A DNA stretch of 55,116 nucleotides from Duganella guangzhouensis. Lineage in GTDB: Bacteria; Pseudomonadota; Gammaproteobacteria; Burkholderiales; Burkholderiaceae_D. The stretch spans positions 1 to 55,116 of the forward strand of contig NZ_WKJK01000028.1 in NCBI RefSeq assembly GCF_009674535.1, in the 5' to 3' direction. The position numbers were made by a program, and so were the translations under genes. Every line of letters begins with the position of its first letter. The first letter of the stretch is position 1. Positions 36,268 to 46,800 of the stretch are shown in pieces. The notes under the pieces were generated by a model. The model was given only the letters and a program-made list of their open reading frames with translations, searched no databases and was not told where the DNA came from.

Positions 36268-38106
36268 ATGAAATTGCTCGCCCTACTGCTGTCCGGCGCT
36301 CTCGCCGCCCCGGTGCTGGCGGCCGATAGCGCCCCGATCCCGGTCGAGAAGTTCTTTCAGAAGCCCGACATGACCGGCGCCAGCATCTCGCCCGATGGCC
36401 GCCATGTCGCGCTGCGCGCGCAGGGGAACTCCGGCCGCAGCATGCTCAACGTAGTGAACGCGGAGACCCGCGAGCAGCGCGTGGTCGCCAATTTCAACAA
36501 CGCCGACGTGAGCATGTTTTACTGGCTGGACGACCAGCGGCTGGCGTACACCGTCATCAACTTCGATCAAGGCGGCGACATCGGCAAGCCCGGGCTGTTT
36601 GCGGTGGACCGCGATGGCAAGGATTTCATGCCACTGGCCGAAGTCCTGACTGCGGCGCGCTCCTTCGCCGACAATGATTCCTCCGACACGACCTATCTGA
36701 GCGAGGTCTCGATCCACGGCTTCCCCAACCGCAAGCCGGATATGATGTACGTCGTCAGCGCCACAGGGCAGGACCGCTTGCTGTCCCGCATGAACACCCG
36801 CATCGGCTACCGCAGCCTGACCAATGTACGCGCGCCCGACACGTCCAAGTGGCTGACCGGCCCCGATGGCGAGGCGCGCATCACATTGACTCACCTCGAC
36901 GGCAAGGATGTGGTGTACTACTCCGAGAACCATCAGTGGCGCCAGATCGCCGCCTTCGCGCCGGGTGCGCCGGAAGCATTCACTCCGGTGCTGTACACCG
37001 ACAGCGCACTGTATGTGCGCGCCAACCAGGGCAAGAACGAAACGGCCATCTATCGCTATGACCTGCAAAAGAACAGCATCGCCGAGACCCCGACCATCAC
37101 CGTGCCTGGCTACGACGCCAACGGCTATTTCCTGCTCGGCGACAAGGACATGCGCGGCTACCGCGTCCACACCGACAGCGAAAACACCGTGTGGTTCGAT
37201 CCGGCGATGAAAGCGCTGCAGAAGGAGGTCGACGACATCCTGCCCGGCACCGTCAACACGCTGAGCTACGGTGCCCGCAGTGAAACGCCTTACGCGCTGA
37301 TCGACGCCCACCGCGACATCCAGGACCACATCTACTTCCTGTACAACCGTGACACCAAAAAGCTGCTACGCCTGGGGGCCGCCCATCCCGATCTTGATCC
37401 CGACCGCATGGCGCCCATGGCACTAATGCGCTACCCGGCGCGCGACGGCATGCAGATTCCGGCCTACCTCACCATTCCCGAATCAGCCGGGAAAAAGCCG
37501 GCACCGACGGTGGTGCTGATCGGCGCCCAACAGGGTAAACGCAACGGCCGCTGGGAATGGAACGACGAAGTGCAGTTCCTGGCGTCGCGCGGCTACGTGG
37601 TGCTGCAACCGAATCCACGTGGCACGCGCGGCTTTGGCCTGGCGCACGAAAAGGCTGGCGTCAACGCGCCGGAGGCGGTGCTGGACGATATCTTCGACGC
37701 AGTGAAGTGGGCGGTCCAACAAGGCTACACCGATGCGGCGCGGGTCTGCATCGCCGGCACCGGCTACGGCGGCTACGCGGCCATGAAGGCGCTGGCGCGC
37801 GACACCACCGGTTTCAAATGCGGCATCAGCTGGTCCGGCGCCACCACCAACGGCGATGACAAGGTCGACCCCGCGCGCATCACCCAGCCGGTGCTGCTCG
37901 CCTACGGCAAGGAAGACCGCCGCGTGCCCTACGGCGAGGGCCGCAAGTTCTACGACACGCTGGCCGCCGCCAACCCGAAAGTCGTATGGCTGGAATACAC
38001 GCCCAGCGCGGAAAGCTGGAAGACCCAATCCAACCGCATCGACTTGTGGCGACAGATAGACACCTTTCTTCAACGTAATATTGGGACGCGACCGGCCGGG
38101 TTATAG
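36268..38106 (+). CDS. S9-family (prolyl oligopeptidase-like) protein lacking catalytic residues
   Basis: 612 aa. Signal peptide (1-18, VLA/AD), a propeller domain (about 25-390) and an alpha/beta-hydrolase domain. In active S9 enzymes the nucleophile elbow reads G-x-S-Y-G-G; here it is G-T-G-Y-G-G with Gly at residue 499 (codon GGC 37762-37764). The catalytic His segment (usually GEGHGF) is replaced by PSAESW, and the oxyanion HGGP motif by IGAQQG. The acid in YGKEDRRVP remains. Compared with its neighbour it also lacks about 40 residues after GISWSG. A pseudo-enzyme, probably a binding protein of the periplasm. Paralogue follows 28 bp downstream. Confidence 0.9.
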   Translation: MKLLALLLSGALAAPVLAADSAPIPVEKFFQKPDMTGASISPDGRHVALRAQGNSGRSMLNVVNAETREQRVVANFNNADVSMFYWLDDQRLAYTVINFDQGGDIGKPGLFAVDRDGKDFMPLAEVLTAARSFADNDSSDTTYLSEVSIHGFPNRKPDMMYVVSATGQDRLLSRMNTRIGYRSLTNVRAPDTSKWLTGPDGEARITLTHLDGKDVVYYSENHQWRQIAAFAPGAPEAFTPVLYTDSALYVRANQGKNETAIYRYDLQKNSIAETPTITVPGYDANGYFLLGDKDMRGYRVHTDSENTVWFDPAMKALQKEVDDILPGTVNTLSYGARSETPYALIDAHRDIQDHIYFLYNRDTKKLLRLGAAHPDLDPDRMAPMALMRYPARDGMQIPAYLTIPESAGKKPAPTVVLIGAQQGKRNGRWEWNDEVQFLASRGYVVLQPNPRGTRGFGLAHEKAGVNAPEAVLDDIFDAVKWAVQQGYTDAARVCIAGTGYGGYAAMKALARDTTGFKCGISWSGATTNGDDKVDPARITQPVLLAYGKEDRRVPYGEGRKFYDTLAAANPKVVWLEYTPSAESWKTQSNRIDLWRQIDTFLQRNIGTRPAGL

Positions 38107-38134
38107 TTGACTTTTCAATATTGTCAACTATTCC

Positions 38135-40090
38135 ATGCTACCTGCCCTCACGCGCACCGCCGCGCTGCTCGCCGCCGCCTTCGCCGCCAACCTGTCGGCG
38201 GCGGCGGAACAACTTCCCATCGAACAGTTCTTCCAGCGGCCAGCGATGAGCGGCGCCAGCATCTCGCCGGACGGCAAACACCTGGCGTTACGCCTGCTGT
38301 CCCCGCAAAAGCGCGTGATGCTGTATGTGATGGATATCGCCACCCGCAAGCAGAAGGTGGTGGCGCAATACGATAACGGCGACGTCGAGACGTTCGCGTG
38401 GATGGACGACCACACGCTGGCCTACAACGTGGTCAATACCGACTTCCAGAGCGACCTGACCCAACCGGCCACGGTGGAAGTGGACATCGACGACCTGGGA
38501 CGCAAGCCGCAGCCCGGCCGCTCCTTCTTCATGCGCCAGCGCTCCTTCGCGGACCCGGACTTCGACAGCCAGTCCTACCTCAGCGCGCCCACCGCGCACG
38601 GATTCTCTTCCAGCGTGGCCGGCTTCCGCGTTTTCCTGGAAGTGGAGTACACGCAGGACATGCTGCAGTACGTCACCCCCGACAACGACCGGCGGCGCAT
38701 ACTGGCCCCCAGCCAGGTCTACACCTGGCTGAATGACGAAGATGGCAAACCGCGCATCACGCTCTCGCATACCAGCGGCAAGGACATCGTCGGCTACTAC
38801 GATGGCAAGCAGGTACGCGAAATCGCCAGCTATGTGCCGCAAACGGCCAGCATGCTCAAGCCGGTGCTGTACGCGGGCGGCGCCATGTACGTGAGCGCCT
38901 ATAATGGCCAGGACCAATCCGCCGTCTACCGCTACGACCTGGAACAGCACCAACTGGACGCCAAGCCACTGATCTCTGTACCGGGCTACGATGCCGAAGG
39001 CTACTTCCTGCTGGACGATCACAAGATTCTTGGCTACCGCATCGACACCGATTCCGAAACCACCGCCTGGTTCGATCCGACGATGAGGGCGCTGCAGGAG
39101 CAGGTGGACGCACAGCTGCCCAACACCATCAACACCATCTCGGTCGGTTCGCACAGCCAGACCCCGTATGTGCTGGTCGATTCGCATTCCGATGTACAAA
39201 GCAACCGCTACATGCTGTACGACCGTGATGCCAAAACGCTGAAGCAGTTGGGCGAAGCCCATCCTGGCGTGGGCAGCGCATCCATGTCGCGCATGAGCAT
39301 GATCCGCTACACCGCGCGTGACGGCCGGCAGATCCCTGCCTACATCACACTACCGGTCAATGGCGGCAACAAGGCGCATCCGATGGTGGTGCTGATGGGC
39401 GGCACCCAATGGCAGCGTAACGGCCACTGGGAATGGAACGATGAAGTGCAGTTCCTGGCGTCGCGCGGCTACGTCGTGCTGCAGCCGGACACGCGCGGCA
39501 CGCCGGGCTTCGGCCGTTCGCTGCAAACAGCGGGCGACAAGCAGTGGGGCCGCGCCATGCAGGACGATATCGCCGATGCCACGCAGTGGGCCATCAAGCA
39601 AGGCTACGCCGACCCGGCCCGGGTCTGCATTGCCGGCGGCGACTACGGCGGCTATGCCGCCATGATGGGACTGGCGCGCGATCCGGCGCTGTTCAAATGT
39701 GGCATCAGCTGGTCCGGCATCGTCGACATCGGCGTGCTGTTCGCGCGCGACTGGAAGCAGATCGTGTCGCGCCGCGAGACCGAACCGCTGTATGTCAGCA
39801 TAGGCGATCCGGCTCAGGACAGCGCACAGTTCAAGGAGACTTCGCCGCTGTACAACACCGCCCGCATCAAGCAGCCGGTGTTGCTGGCCTACGGCGATGA
39901 AGACCACCGCGTGTTGTACAGCGAGGGGCGCGACTTCTACAACAAACTGTCGGCCACCAATCCGCAGGTCGAGTTCCTGAAGTACAGCGCCACGGTGGAA
40001 GACGCCCGCAGCCGCGCCAATCGTGTCGACCTGTGGAAGCACATCGAAGCCTTCCTGGCCAAGAACCTCGGGCCTACATCTGGTTCTTGA
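38135..40090 (+). CDS. S9-family paralogue, also lacking catalytic residues
   Basis: 651 aa. Signal peptide ends near LSAAA/EQ. Propeller (about 25-395) and hydrolase domain, clearly a tandem duplicate of the upstream gene (shared WEWNDEVQFLASRGYVVLQP). The elbow reads G-G-D-Y-G-G, with Asp at residue 503 (codon GAC 39641-39643) in place of Ser. The His segment reads ATVEDARSRANR with no His, and HGGP is MGGTQW. The acid in YGDEDHRV is kept. It keeps the insert missing in the first copy. The 3' end overlaps by 17 bases the convergent flavoprotein gene of the cytochrome operon. Confidence 0.9.
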   Translation: MLPALTRTAALLAAAFAANLSAAAEQLPIEQFFQRPAMSGASISPDGKHLALRLLSPQKRVMLYVMDIATRKQKVVAQYDNGDVETFAWMDDHTLAYNVVNTDFQSDLTQPATVEVDIDDLGRKPQPGRSFFMRQRSFADPDFDSQSYLSAPTAHGFSSSVAGFRVFLEVEYTQDMLQYVTPDNDRRRILAPSQVYTWLNDEDGKPRITLSHTSGKDIVGYYDGKQVREIASYVPQTASMLKPVLYAGGAMYVSAYNGQDQSAVYRYDLEQHQLDAKPLISVPGYDAEGYFLLDDHKILGYRIDTDSETTAWFDPTMRALQEQVDAQLPNTINTISVGSHSQTPYVLVDSHSDVQSNRYMLYDRDAKTLKQLGEAHPGVGSASMSRMSMIRYTARDGRQIPAYITLPVNGGNKAHPMVVLMGGTQWQRNGHWEWNDEVQFLASRGYVVLQPDTRGTPGFGRSLQTAGDKQWGRAMQDDIADATQWAIKQGYADPARVCIAGGDYGGYAAMMGLARDPALFKCGISWSGIVDIGVLFARDWKQIVSRRETEPLYVSIGDPAQDSAQFKETSPLYNTARIKQPVLLAYGDEDHRVLYSEGRDFYNKLSATNPQVEFLKYSATVEDARSRANRVDLWKHIEAFLAKNLGPTSGS

Positions 40091-42503
40091 AGAACTTCTC
40101 CGGCGAGATGCGGATGGCGGCGCCGGTCGGACAGGCGCGCACGCAGGACGGGCCGCCTTTCAGGTCTTTACACAGATCGCACTTGACGGCCTTCTTCTGC
40201 ACCGCCGGATCGTAGTCGGCCTGGCGCTCGCCGGGCGCGGCGCCGAGGCCGAACAGCAGCCACGATAAGCCGCCGCCACGCTTGGGCGGCTTGTCCACCG
40301 CCATCTGGATCACGCCATACGGGCAATTGCGTTCGCAGTTGCCGCAGCCGATGCAGGCGTCGCTGATGAACACTTCACCCTGCAGCGAACGGCCGATGGC
40401 GTCCGGCGGACAATCCTTCATGCAGTGCGGATTCTCGCAGTGGCGGCAGGCGGTCGGCAGGTGGATGTTGGCGAAGGTCGGGCCCAGGGCACGTTTCAGG
40501 CGCGACGTGCCGTTGTGCGTTTCGGCGCAGGCGGTCTCGCAGTTATTACACTGGATGCACATGGTCTCGTTGATCAGCAGGACATCCGACGCCTCGCCCA
40601 CGCCCTGCCCCAGCAGGAACTGCATCAATTCGCCATCGCGGCTCTTGGTATGCTCCAGCAGCAGATTCTGCTCGGTGCGATTGATGATCTGATCTTCCAC
40701 CGACTTGCGCCAGCTTGGATTGGCGATCAACTGATCGCGCACCGTTTCCGCATCCAGCACCAGCGCCTCGGTCAGCACCGTGGCGGTCACCGTGGCGCTG
40801 CGCGGCGCATCGCGCAACAGCGCCATCTCACCGACATAGTTACCGGCGGCGACATAGGACAGAATCCGTTCGCCACCACGCACATCATCCTTGCGCGATA
40901 CCGTCACCGAGCCACGCCGGATCAGATACATGCCGTCGGCCCGATCGCCTTCCTTGAACAGCGTCTGCTTGGCTTCGTAGCGGCGCACCGTGATGCCGCC
41001 GGCCACCAGCGCATCGATGGCGGTGCGCGACAGCATATTGCCGAGGTAGTTGTAGATCGCGTTGCGCACGAAGACCATGTCCATGCGGTGCCGCACATCG
41101 TCCACCGAAGCGATCAGCTTCAGCATGGTACGGCGCGGCGTCTCCATCAGCACGCAGTTGGCGCCGGCGCGGATGGTGGCGCTACGGCGGCGGCCCGAGA
41201 TCAGGCCCATCTCACCGAAGTACTGGCCCTTGTCCAGTTTGATGTTGCGCACCTTGCCGTCGTTACCGGTCAGCTCCAGCTCCACCGTGCCTTCCAAAAT
41301 CGAATAGAAGGTGTTGGTGTAGTCGAACTTGCGGAAAATGATGGCGCCCTGCTGCGGTGTCAGCAAGGTCGAATCCAGCATGAACTCGCGCAACTGCAGC
41401 GTGGTCACGTCGCTGAACAGCGGCACATTGGCCTTGATCTCGTCGATCACGCGCGCCACCTGCAAGCCGGGGCGCCACGGCACCAGCTTCTCGCGCAGCA
41501 GCGATTCATCGACCGGCTGCACCGGCTTGCCGACAATGGTCTGCACCACCTCGTAGCCCTGGTTCATGGCCTGCTTGATCAGCGGGTAGCCGCCCAGCGC
41601 GCCGACGATGAACAAACCGGGCACGTTCGATTCATACGCATCCGACAGCGCCGGCGTCGATGCCGGATTCGCGTTCGGGAACTGCACGCCGAAGCTTTCG
41701 ATCAGCTTGCGCGGCGGCGTCGCGCCCAGACGCGCGATCACGCGATGCGCATGCACCCGCTCTTCGCCGTGCTTGCCGTTCATGACGAACAGCAGCGGCG
41801 TGTCTTCCGCCGGCTCGATGTATTTGGTGGAAGCGCTGTAGCGCACCTTGATCTTGCCGCTCTTTTCCGCCGCCGTAATCAGCACGCGGTTTCCCTCTTT
41901 ACAGGTAGCGAATTCCTCCTGGCGATTCAGGATGTAGACCGTGTTCTTCTCGGCCAGCGCCAGCGCATTCTCGATACCGGCATCACCGGCGCCGACCACC
42001 ACGATGGTCTCGCCCTGGTATTCGTCCGGATCGGACAGCGTGTACTGCACCCCCGGCAGATCCTCGCCCGGCACACCCAGCTTGCGGATATTCCCCTGCA
42101 TGCCGATGCCCAGGATAACGTGGCGTGCCTGCCAGCTGCGCGCGGGCGTGCCGTTGCTCTGACTGGTGATGGTGAAGATGCTGGTCTCCGCATCGCGCAC
42201 GATGGCGGTCACACGCTGGCCATGCACCACGTTGACGTCCTGCCCGGCCATCTCCTGGTTCCAGGTAGACAGCAGCATCTCGCGCTTGCCGGCACCGAAA
42301 CTCAGGTCGCTGCGCAGCGGCAGGATGCCCGGTTCGGCCATCACGTGCTTGCCCTTCTGGTACTGGTAAATGGTGTCCGACAAATGCGGCTGCGCTTCCA
42401 GCAGCACGTGGCTGACGCCCAGCGCCTTGGCGCGGGCGGCGGCCGACAGGCCGCCAGGCCCGGAGCCGACGATGACGATTTCGTACAGGTCTACAGCGTC
42501 CAT
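40074..42503 (-). CDS. Fusion: FAD/NAD(P) oxidoreductase + two cyclic-nucleotide-binding domains + four [4Fe-4S] sites
   Basis: 809 aa, cytoplasmic (no signal). Residues ~8-330: two-dinucleotide-binding oxidoreductase, FAD motif VGSGPGGLSAAARA and NAD(P) motif VVGAGDAGIENALALA; no CxxC redox pair, so like YpdA or ferredoxin reductases rather than thioredoxin reductase. Residues ~380-495 and ~505-625: two cNMP-binding folds, with GQYFGEMGLISGRRRSATI and GNYVGEMALLRDAPRSATV carrying the phosphate-binding cassette. Residues 649-791: sixteen cysteines in four clusters (CIQCNNCETAC, CRHCENPHCMKDC, CIGCGNCERNC, CDLCK...CVRAC), DmsB/NrfC-like. Two bases after the pentaheme gene, last of the operon. 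It could move electrons between NAD(P)H and the quinone or cytochrome pool under cyclic-nucleotide control. Confidence 0.9.
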   Translation of the reverse strand: MDAVDLYEIVIVGSGPGGLSAAARAKALGVSHVLLEAQPHLSDTIYQYQKGKHVMAEPGILPLRSDLSFGAGKREMLLSTWNQEMAGQDVNVVHGQRVTAIVRDAETSIFTITSQSNGTPARSWQARHVILGIGMQGNIRKLGVPGEDLPGVQYTLSDPDEYQGETIVVVGAGDAGIENALALAEKNTVYILNRQEEFATCKEGNRVLITAAEKSGKIKVRYSASTKYIEPAEDTPLLFVMNGKHGEERVHAHRVIARLGATPPRKLIESFGVQFPNANPASTPALSDAYESNVPGLFIVGALGGYPLIKQAMNQGYEVVQTIVGKPVQPVDESLLREKLVPWRPGLQVARVIDEIKANVPLFSDVTTLQLREFMLDSTLLTPQQGAIIFRKFDYTNTFYSILEGTVELELTGNDGKVRNIKLDKGQYFGEMGLISGRRRSATIRAGANCVLMETPRRTMLKLIASVDDVRHRMDMVFVRNAIYNYLGNMLSRTAIDALVAGGITVRRYEAKQTLFKEGDRADGMYLIRRGSVTVSRKDDVRGGERILSYVAAGNYVGEMALLRDAPRSATVTATVLTEALVLDAETVRDQLIANPSWRKSVEDQIINRTEQNLLLEHTKSRDGELMQFLLGQGVGEASDVLLINETMCIQCNNCETACAETHNGTSRLKRALGPTFANIHLPTACRHCENPHCMKDCPPDAIGRSLQGEVFISDACIGCGNCERNCPYGVIQMAVDKPPKRGGGLSWLLFGLGAAPGERQADYDPAVQKKAVKCDLCKDLKGGPSCVRACPTGAAIRISPEKFFKNQM

Positions 42504-42505
42504 GA

Positions 42506-43855
42506 TTAATTCACCTGAGGAGTAATGGTGCGCGACAGCCCTTGCAGACCTTTCGCAAACAGGTCCGGTTTGAACGCTTCTTCATTGGCCAGCGTGACGC
42601 GCAGCGCCGCCAGCTTGCGGTTCATGTCGGCCACGCCGGCGGCGCCGCCCAGCGCGCCCTGCTTCGCCAGCGACGACGACAGACTGGAGATCGCCATATA
42701 TGCCTGCTCGGCGCCGGCGTAATCGGAGAACTGCTGGCGTTTCGCTTCATCGATCAGGCCCGCCAGCACGGCGCGCTGCAAGGCCGGCGTGAAGCGCTGC
42801 TGTTCCAGCTTGCCGATGTAGCGCTGGATGGTGGCCGACAGCGACGACGCCAGCGCCAGCGGATCGGCGCCGTGAGCGGCGGCATTGCCCGCCACCGCCT
42901 GGTGCAGCTGCGTCACCTGGTCGCTGAAGGCGTTGGCGCCATTCGGATCGGTGGCGCGCACAATCGCGCGCAGCATCAACAGGTTGCTGTCGTTGAGGCG
43001 CATGCGGCCGGGTCCCACGCCCAGGCGCGGAGTCCACTTCTTCTCGCTCATCGGGTGATGGCAGGCGTGGCAATCGAACAGCGCCAGCTCCGGGAACAGG
43101 CCATCGCGGCCGCGCTTCGGATCGGCCAGCGCATCCAGCTGGTTTTTCGAGGCCAGCGCCTGGCCGATGGCCCACAGCCGCACGCTGTCGTAATCGCCCT
43201 TGCGCTTGTGCCAGTCGTCGTCGATCTTGTAGTGGGCCGGCGCCAGCTGGGCGAATGTATCCAGCTCAAAACTCAGGCGCGGGTGGCCGGCCCCCATGAT
43301 GCGGTGCGAGACAAAGCGGCTGTTGTCGCCGACGTGGCAGGACAGGCACAACTTGGCCTGCTCGACCGGCTTTTCGGTCGGGTACATGCCATTGGCGACA
43401 TTCTCGGCGTGCGTGGTGCCGGGCACGGTGTGCGAACGTATCCATTTATCGGCCGGGCCGTGACAGGCTTCGCAGCCGACGCCGTCGGACAGCATGTGAC
43501 GCTCGCCGCGCAATGCCGGCGGTGGATTGTGCGAGTGACAGTCCAGGCATTCCGGCGCGTTCTCCGCACCCTGCTTGAGTCCCAGCTTGGCGGCGATGGA
43601 GCGCGACTGCGCGTTCAGCAGCACCGCGTACGCCTTGGCGTGCTTGTCGAGACGCGACCAGGTGGTGTACTCGTTTTGCTGCACAGTGGAGCCGGTCCAT
43701 GGCGCCACCGCGCCGTGGCAGGTGCTGCTGGCGCAGTTGACGGTGCCGACCGACTGGTGCGGCGAAGCGTTGGGCAGCACTGCCGTGGAGGGCGAGCTGG
43801 CGGCCAGCACCAGCCCGCAGGCCAGCATCAGGCAGGCGGACAGCATCCTTTTCAT
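42506..43855 (-). CDS. Periplasmic pentaheme cytochrome c
   Basis: 449 aa. Signal peptide (about 1-19). Haem sites: an unusual CX4CH (CASSTCH, 41-47), then CXXCH at 103-107, 128-132, 170-174 and 262-266. The pattern resembles the cytochrome c554/c-prime group of multihaem proteins. The last ~170 residues carry no haem site and are helical. Its ATG overlaps the stop codon of the decahaem-propeller gene by four bases (ATGA), so the two are translationally coupled. Probably a periplasmic carrier in the conduit. The start at 43855 gives the clear signal peptide. Confidence 0.92.
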   Translation of the reverse strand: MKRMLSACLMLACGLVLAASSPSTAVLPNASPHQSVGTVNCASSTCHGAVAPWTGSTVQQNEYTTWSRLDKHAKAYAVLLNAQSRSIAAKLGLKQGAENAPECLDCHSHNPPPALRGERHMLSDGVGCEACHGPADKWIRSHTVPGTTHAENVANGMYPTEKPVEQAKLCLSCHVGDNSRFVSHRIMGAGHPRLSFELDTFAQLAPAHYKIDDDWHKRKGDYDSVRLWAIGQALASKNQLDALADPKRGRDGLFPELALFDCHACHHPMSEKKWTPRLGVGPGRMRLNDSNLLMLRAIVRATDPNGANAFSDQVTQLHQAVAGNAAAHGADPLALASSLSATIQRYIGKLEQQRFTPALQRAVLAGLIDEAKRQQFSDYAGAEQAYMAISSLSSSLAKQGALGGAAGVADMNRKLAALRVTLANEEAFKPDLFAKGLQGLSRTITPQVN

Positions 43856-46800
43856 TTCTTTCCTTTCTGCGCGCGCGGCACGAAGTCGCCGGGCACGCCG
43901 CGGTCGTCCACCGTCCACACCTGGGAATCCGGCCGCAAATACAGTCTCGCCATTTCGGCGGCGTTGAACGGACGCGAGCCGATACGGCCGAACACCGCGA
44001 TCTGGCCACCGGTTTCATCGACCGCGCGGTCGCGGTCCAGACCTTTGGACAGCGCCAGCGCCGGCGTGCGGGTACGGCTCCAGGCGATCAGCTGCGGCTT
44101 CGGCTCCGGCGAGAAACCGTAGAAGCGCGGCTGCGTGTCCGGTGCCGTCAGCTGCAGCACCTTCAGGCCATTGACGCCATCCGCCACGTAGCCGAACAGC
44201 GAAGCGTTGGTGGAGCCGACGATGATGTCGCGCGCATCGTTCAATTTACCATCCGCGTCGAACATCTGATACACCTTCGGTTCGGCCGGTTTCTCGACAT
44301 CGACGATGGCCACGCCCTGCTTGCCCGCCGCCACGTAGGCGTAGGTGCGCGCCACATAAACCTTGTGCGCATCGGCCAGCGCCACGCGGCCCGGCAGCAG
44401 CACCGGCTTGGCCGGCAGCGTCACATCGATCACGCGCAGGCCGCTCTTGTCGGTGACGAACAGGTAGCGGAACTGCAGCGCCGACGAACGCGCCTCGTCC
44501 AGCGGAATGGTGGCCAGGTGCCGTGGCTTGAGCGGATCGTCCAGATCGAGGATCACCATGCCGGCATCGGCGGCGATGTAGGCAATATGCCCGCCCAGCA
44601 CGATGTGGCGGGCGCCGTTCAGCAAGCCGTTCGGATTCCAGGTCAGCGCGCGCTTGAGGAAGTTGTTACGCGGTTCGCCATCGGCCAGCGTATCCACGTT
44701 CACCAGAATCAGCCCTTCCTGCGAATCGCTAATGGCGGCGTAGTGATAAATCGGGTGGAACGCCTGCTCCTGATTGGTCACGCGCATCAAGTCGCCCTGA
44801 TTGCGGGTCGGCGCGATCGGCTGGTTGGTCGGCAGCGCCATGCAGGTCGCGTTCTTCGACGGCACCTGGGTGTTCTGGCCCAGCGGCGAATACGGCGCGG
44901 TGATGATGCGCTCGGAGACACCTTTGTTGGCGATGCTGGCCACGTCGTACACGCGCAGACCACCCTTGCCTTCGGCGGTGAACAGATATTCGCCGCGCAG
45001 CTGCAGGCAGTTGGCCGCGCCTTCGGTGCTGTGCGAGTGGGTTTCGGTCAGCTCCATATTGCGCGCCTTGTGCTGCTCGTACCAGTCCGGATAAGCGTAG
45101 CGCTGCAGGTAGCTGCCCTTCACCGCCTGCGGTTCATCCCATTCGGTGACGGTGGTGGCTTCAACATGGCCGGCTTCACCGATCCATGCGTTGTAGCCAA
45201 CGAAGTTGACGAAGTTGGTCCCTTGCAGCAGCAGCTGCGCCATGATGGCGTTGTTGTCGTTATTCTTCGACACGTGACAATCGCTGCAGGTCTTGGTCTC
45301 TTCCTTGCGCTCGGTGTGCGGATAGTGCGGCGCGAATGCCTGCGACGAGAAACCGCTGGCCGCGATCGGCGGCTGCTGGATGTAGATCTTCTCGCGGTTG
45401 GCATTGGTCGACGACAGCACCAGCGCCGAGCTGGAACGCACCGGCGTGATCTTCGAGCCCTTGACCGGACCGGCCACACCCAGCTGGAACATATCGTCGC
45501 GCGCCACCTGCGGGTTGTACGATGCGTAGTTACGCGATTCGCCGCCCTCGTAGTGCAAACGCTCCGTCTTCCAGTTGGCCTGAATCGGCAAATGGCAGCC
45601 GGCGCAGCTGGTGGTCCACGACAGGTGGCAGCTGTGGCAGCTCATCTTCTCGTTATCGTGCGCGAACTTGGTCACGCCCGGTCCCCACTTGCCCTGCTGG
45701 CCGTCGGCGCCTGCGCTCATCAGCTTGGCGCGCGCGGCTTTCTCGTTGTAGTGCGGGTTGGATGGGTTGACCGAATCCTTCACCAGGCTGACTTCCCATT
45801 CCTTGTTAGGATCGGTGGCGGCGCGCTGGTACAGACGGCCTTCGCGCCATTCGAAGCGCTGACGGCCGTCCTGGGTTTTCAGGGTCGACATGTCCATGCC
45901 ACCCGGCTTGGCGGCCGGACCGCTGGTGCGCAGCGTCGGGTATTTGGTGGCGCTGCCGTGGCAGTCGATGCAATCGACTTCGATAGCGGCGGCGACTTCG
46001 CCATAGATGTGGCCATTGCTGTGCGCATCCTGCGAGAAGTGGCAGTCCACGCACTGCATGCCCTTCTCCATGTGAATCGATGCCAGGTGCACGGTTTTCT
46101 TGAACTTGTCCGGATCGTTGTCGTCGATGATCTTGCCGTTTTTATCCAGCAGCGCGCCCTTGCGGTCACGCTTGTAGATAGCACGGAAATTCCAGCCGTG
46201 GCCGTGATAGTCGGCGAACTGGGTGTCCTTCAGGGTTGGATTCAGCTTGGAGACGTTCTTCAGGAATTCCGGATCGCTCCAGTTGCCGCGCGTGGCCGCT
46301 TCCTCCGGATTGCGCGCCTGGATGGCGCGGATCTCGGCGTCGGTCGGATACTTCTGCTTCTTCGGCCACATCGACGGCGCGTCGGACTCGTAGTCCCACA
46401 TGGTGTAGCCGTAGAACGAATTCACGAAGATGTTCGGCTGGTGCATATGGCAAGTCATGCACTGCGAGGATGGAATCGCGCGCGTGAACTCATGCTTGAT
46501 CGGGTGGCCCGGCTGGTCTTTCGGGATGGTCGGGTCTTTGGTCAGCGTGCTGCCGTTATTGCCGGCCGCCGCGTACGGACCGGAATGCAGCGGGTCTCGG
46601 TCGTTGGCGTAGATGACGTGACATGCGCTGCAACCGGACGAGCGATAGTCGCCCGGCTGGTCGTTGGTCCCCAGGAACCACAGGTGCGGGTCGTTCAGGC
46701 GGGTCTTGGTGATGTTGATGGCCGGGACGGCGATACGGCCGCCGGTGCCGGGACCACGGTTCGATTGGTGGATGTCCGGACGGCCCGGTTCATCCAGCTT

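Noticed and set aside
40425..42509. 694-codon plus-strand open frame opposite the flavin/ferredoxin fusion
   Set aside because: No ribosome site or recognisable domain; the opposite strand carries coherent FAD, cNMP and ferredoxin motifs.
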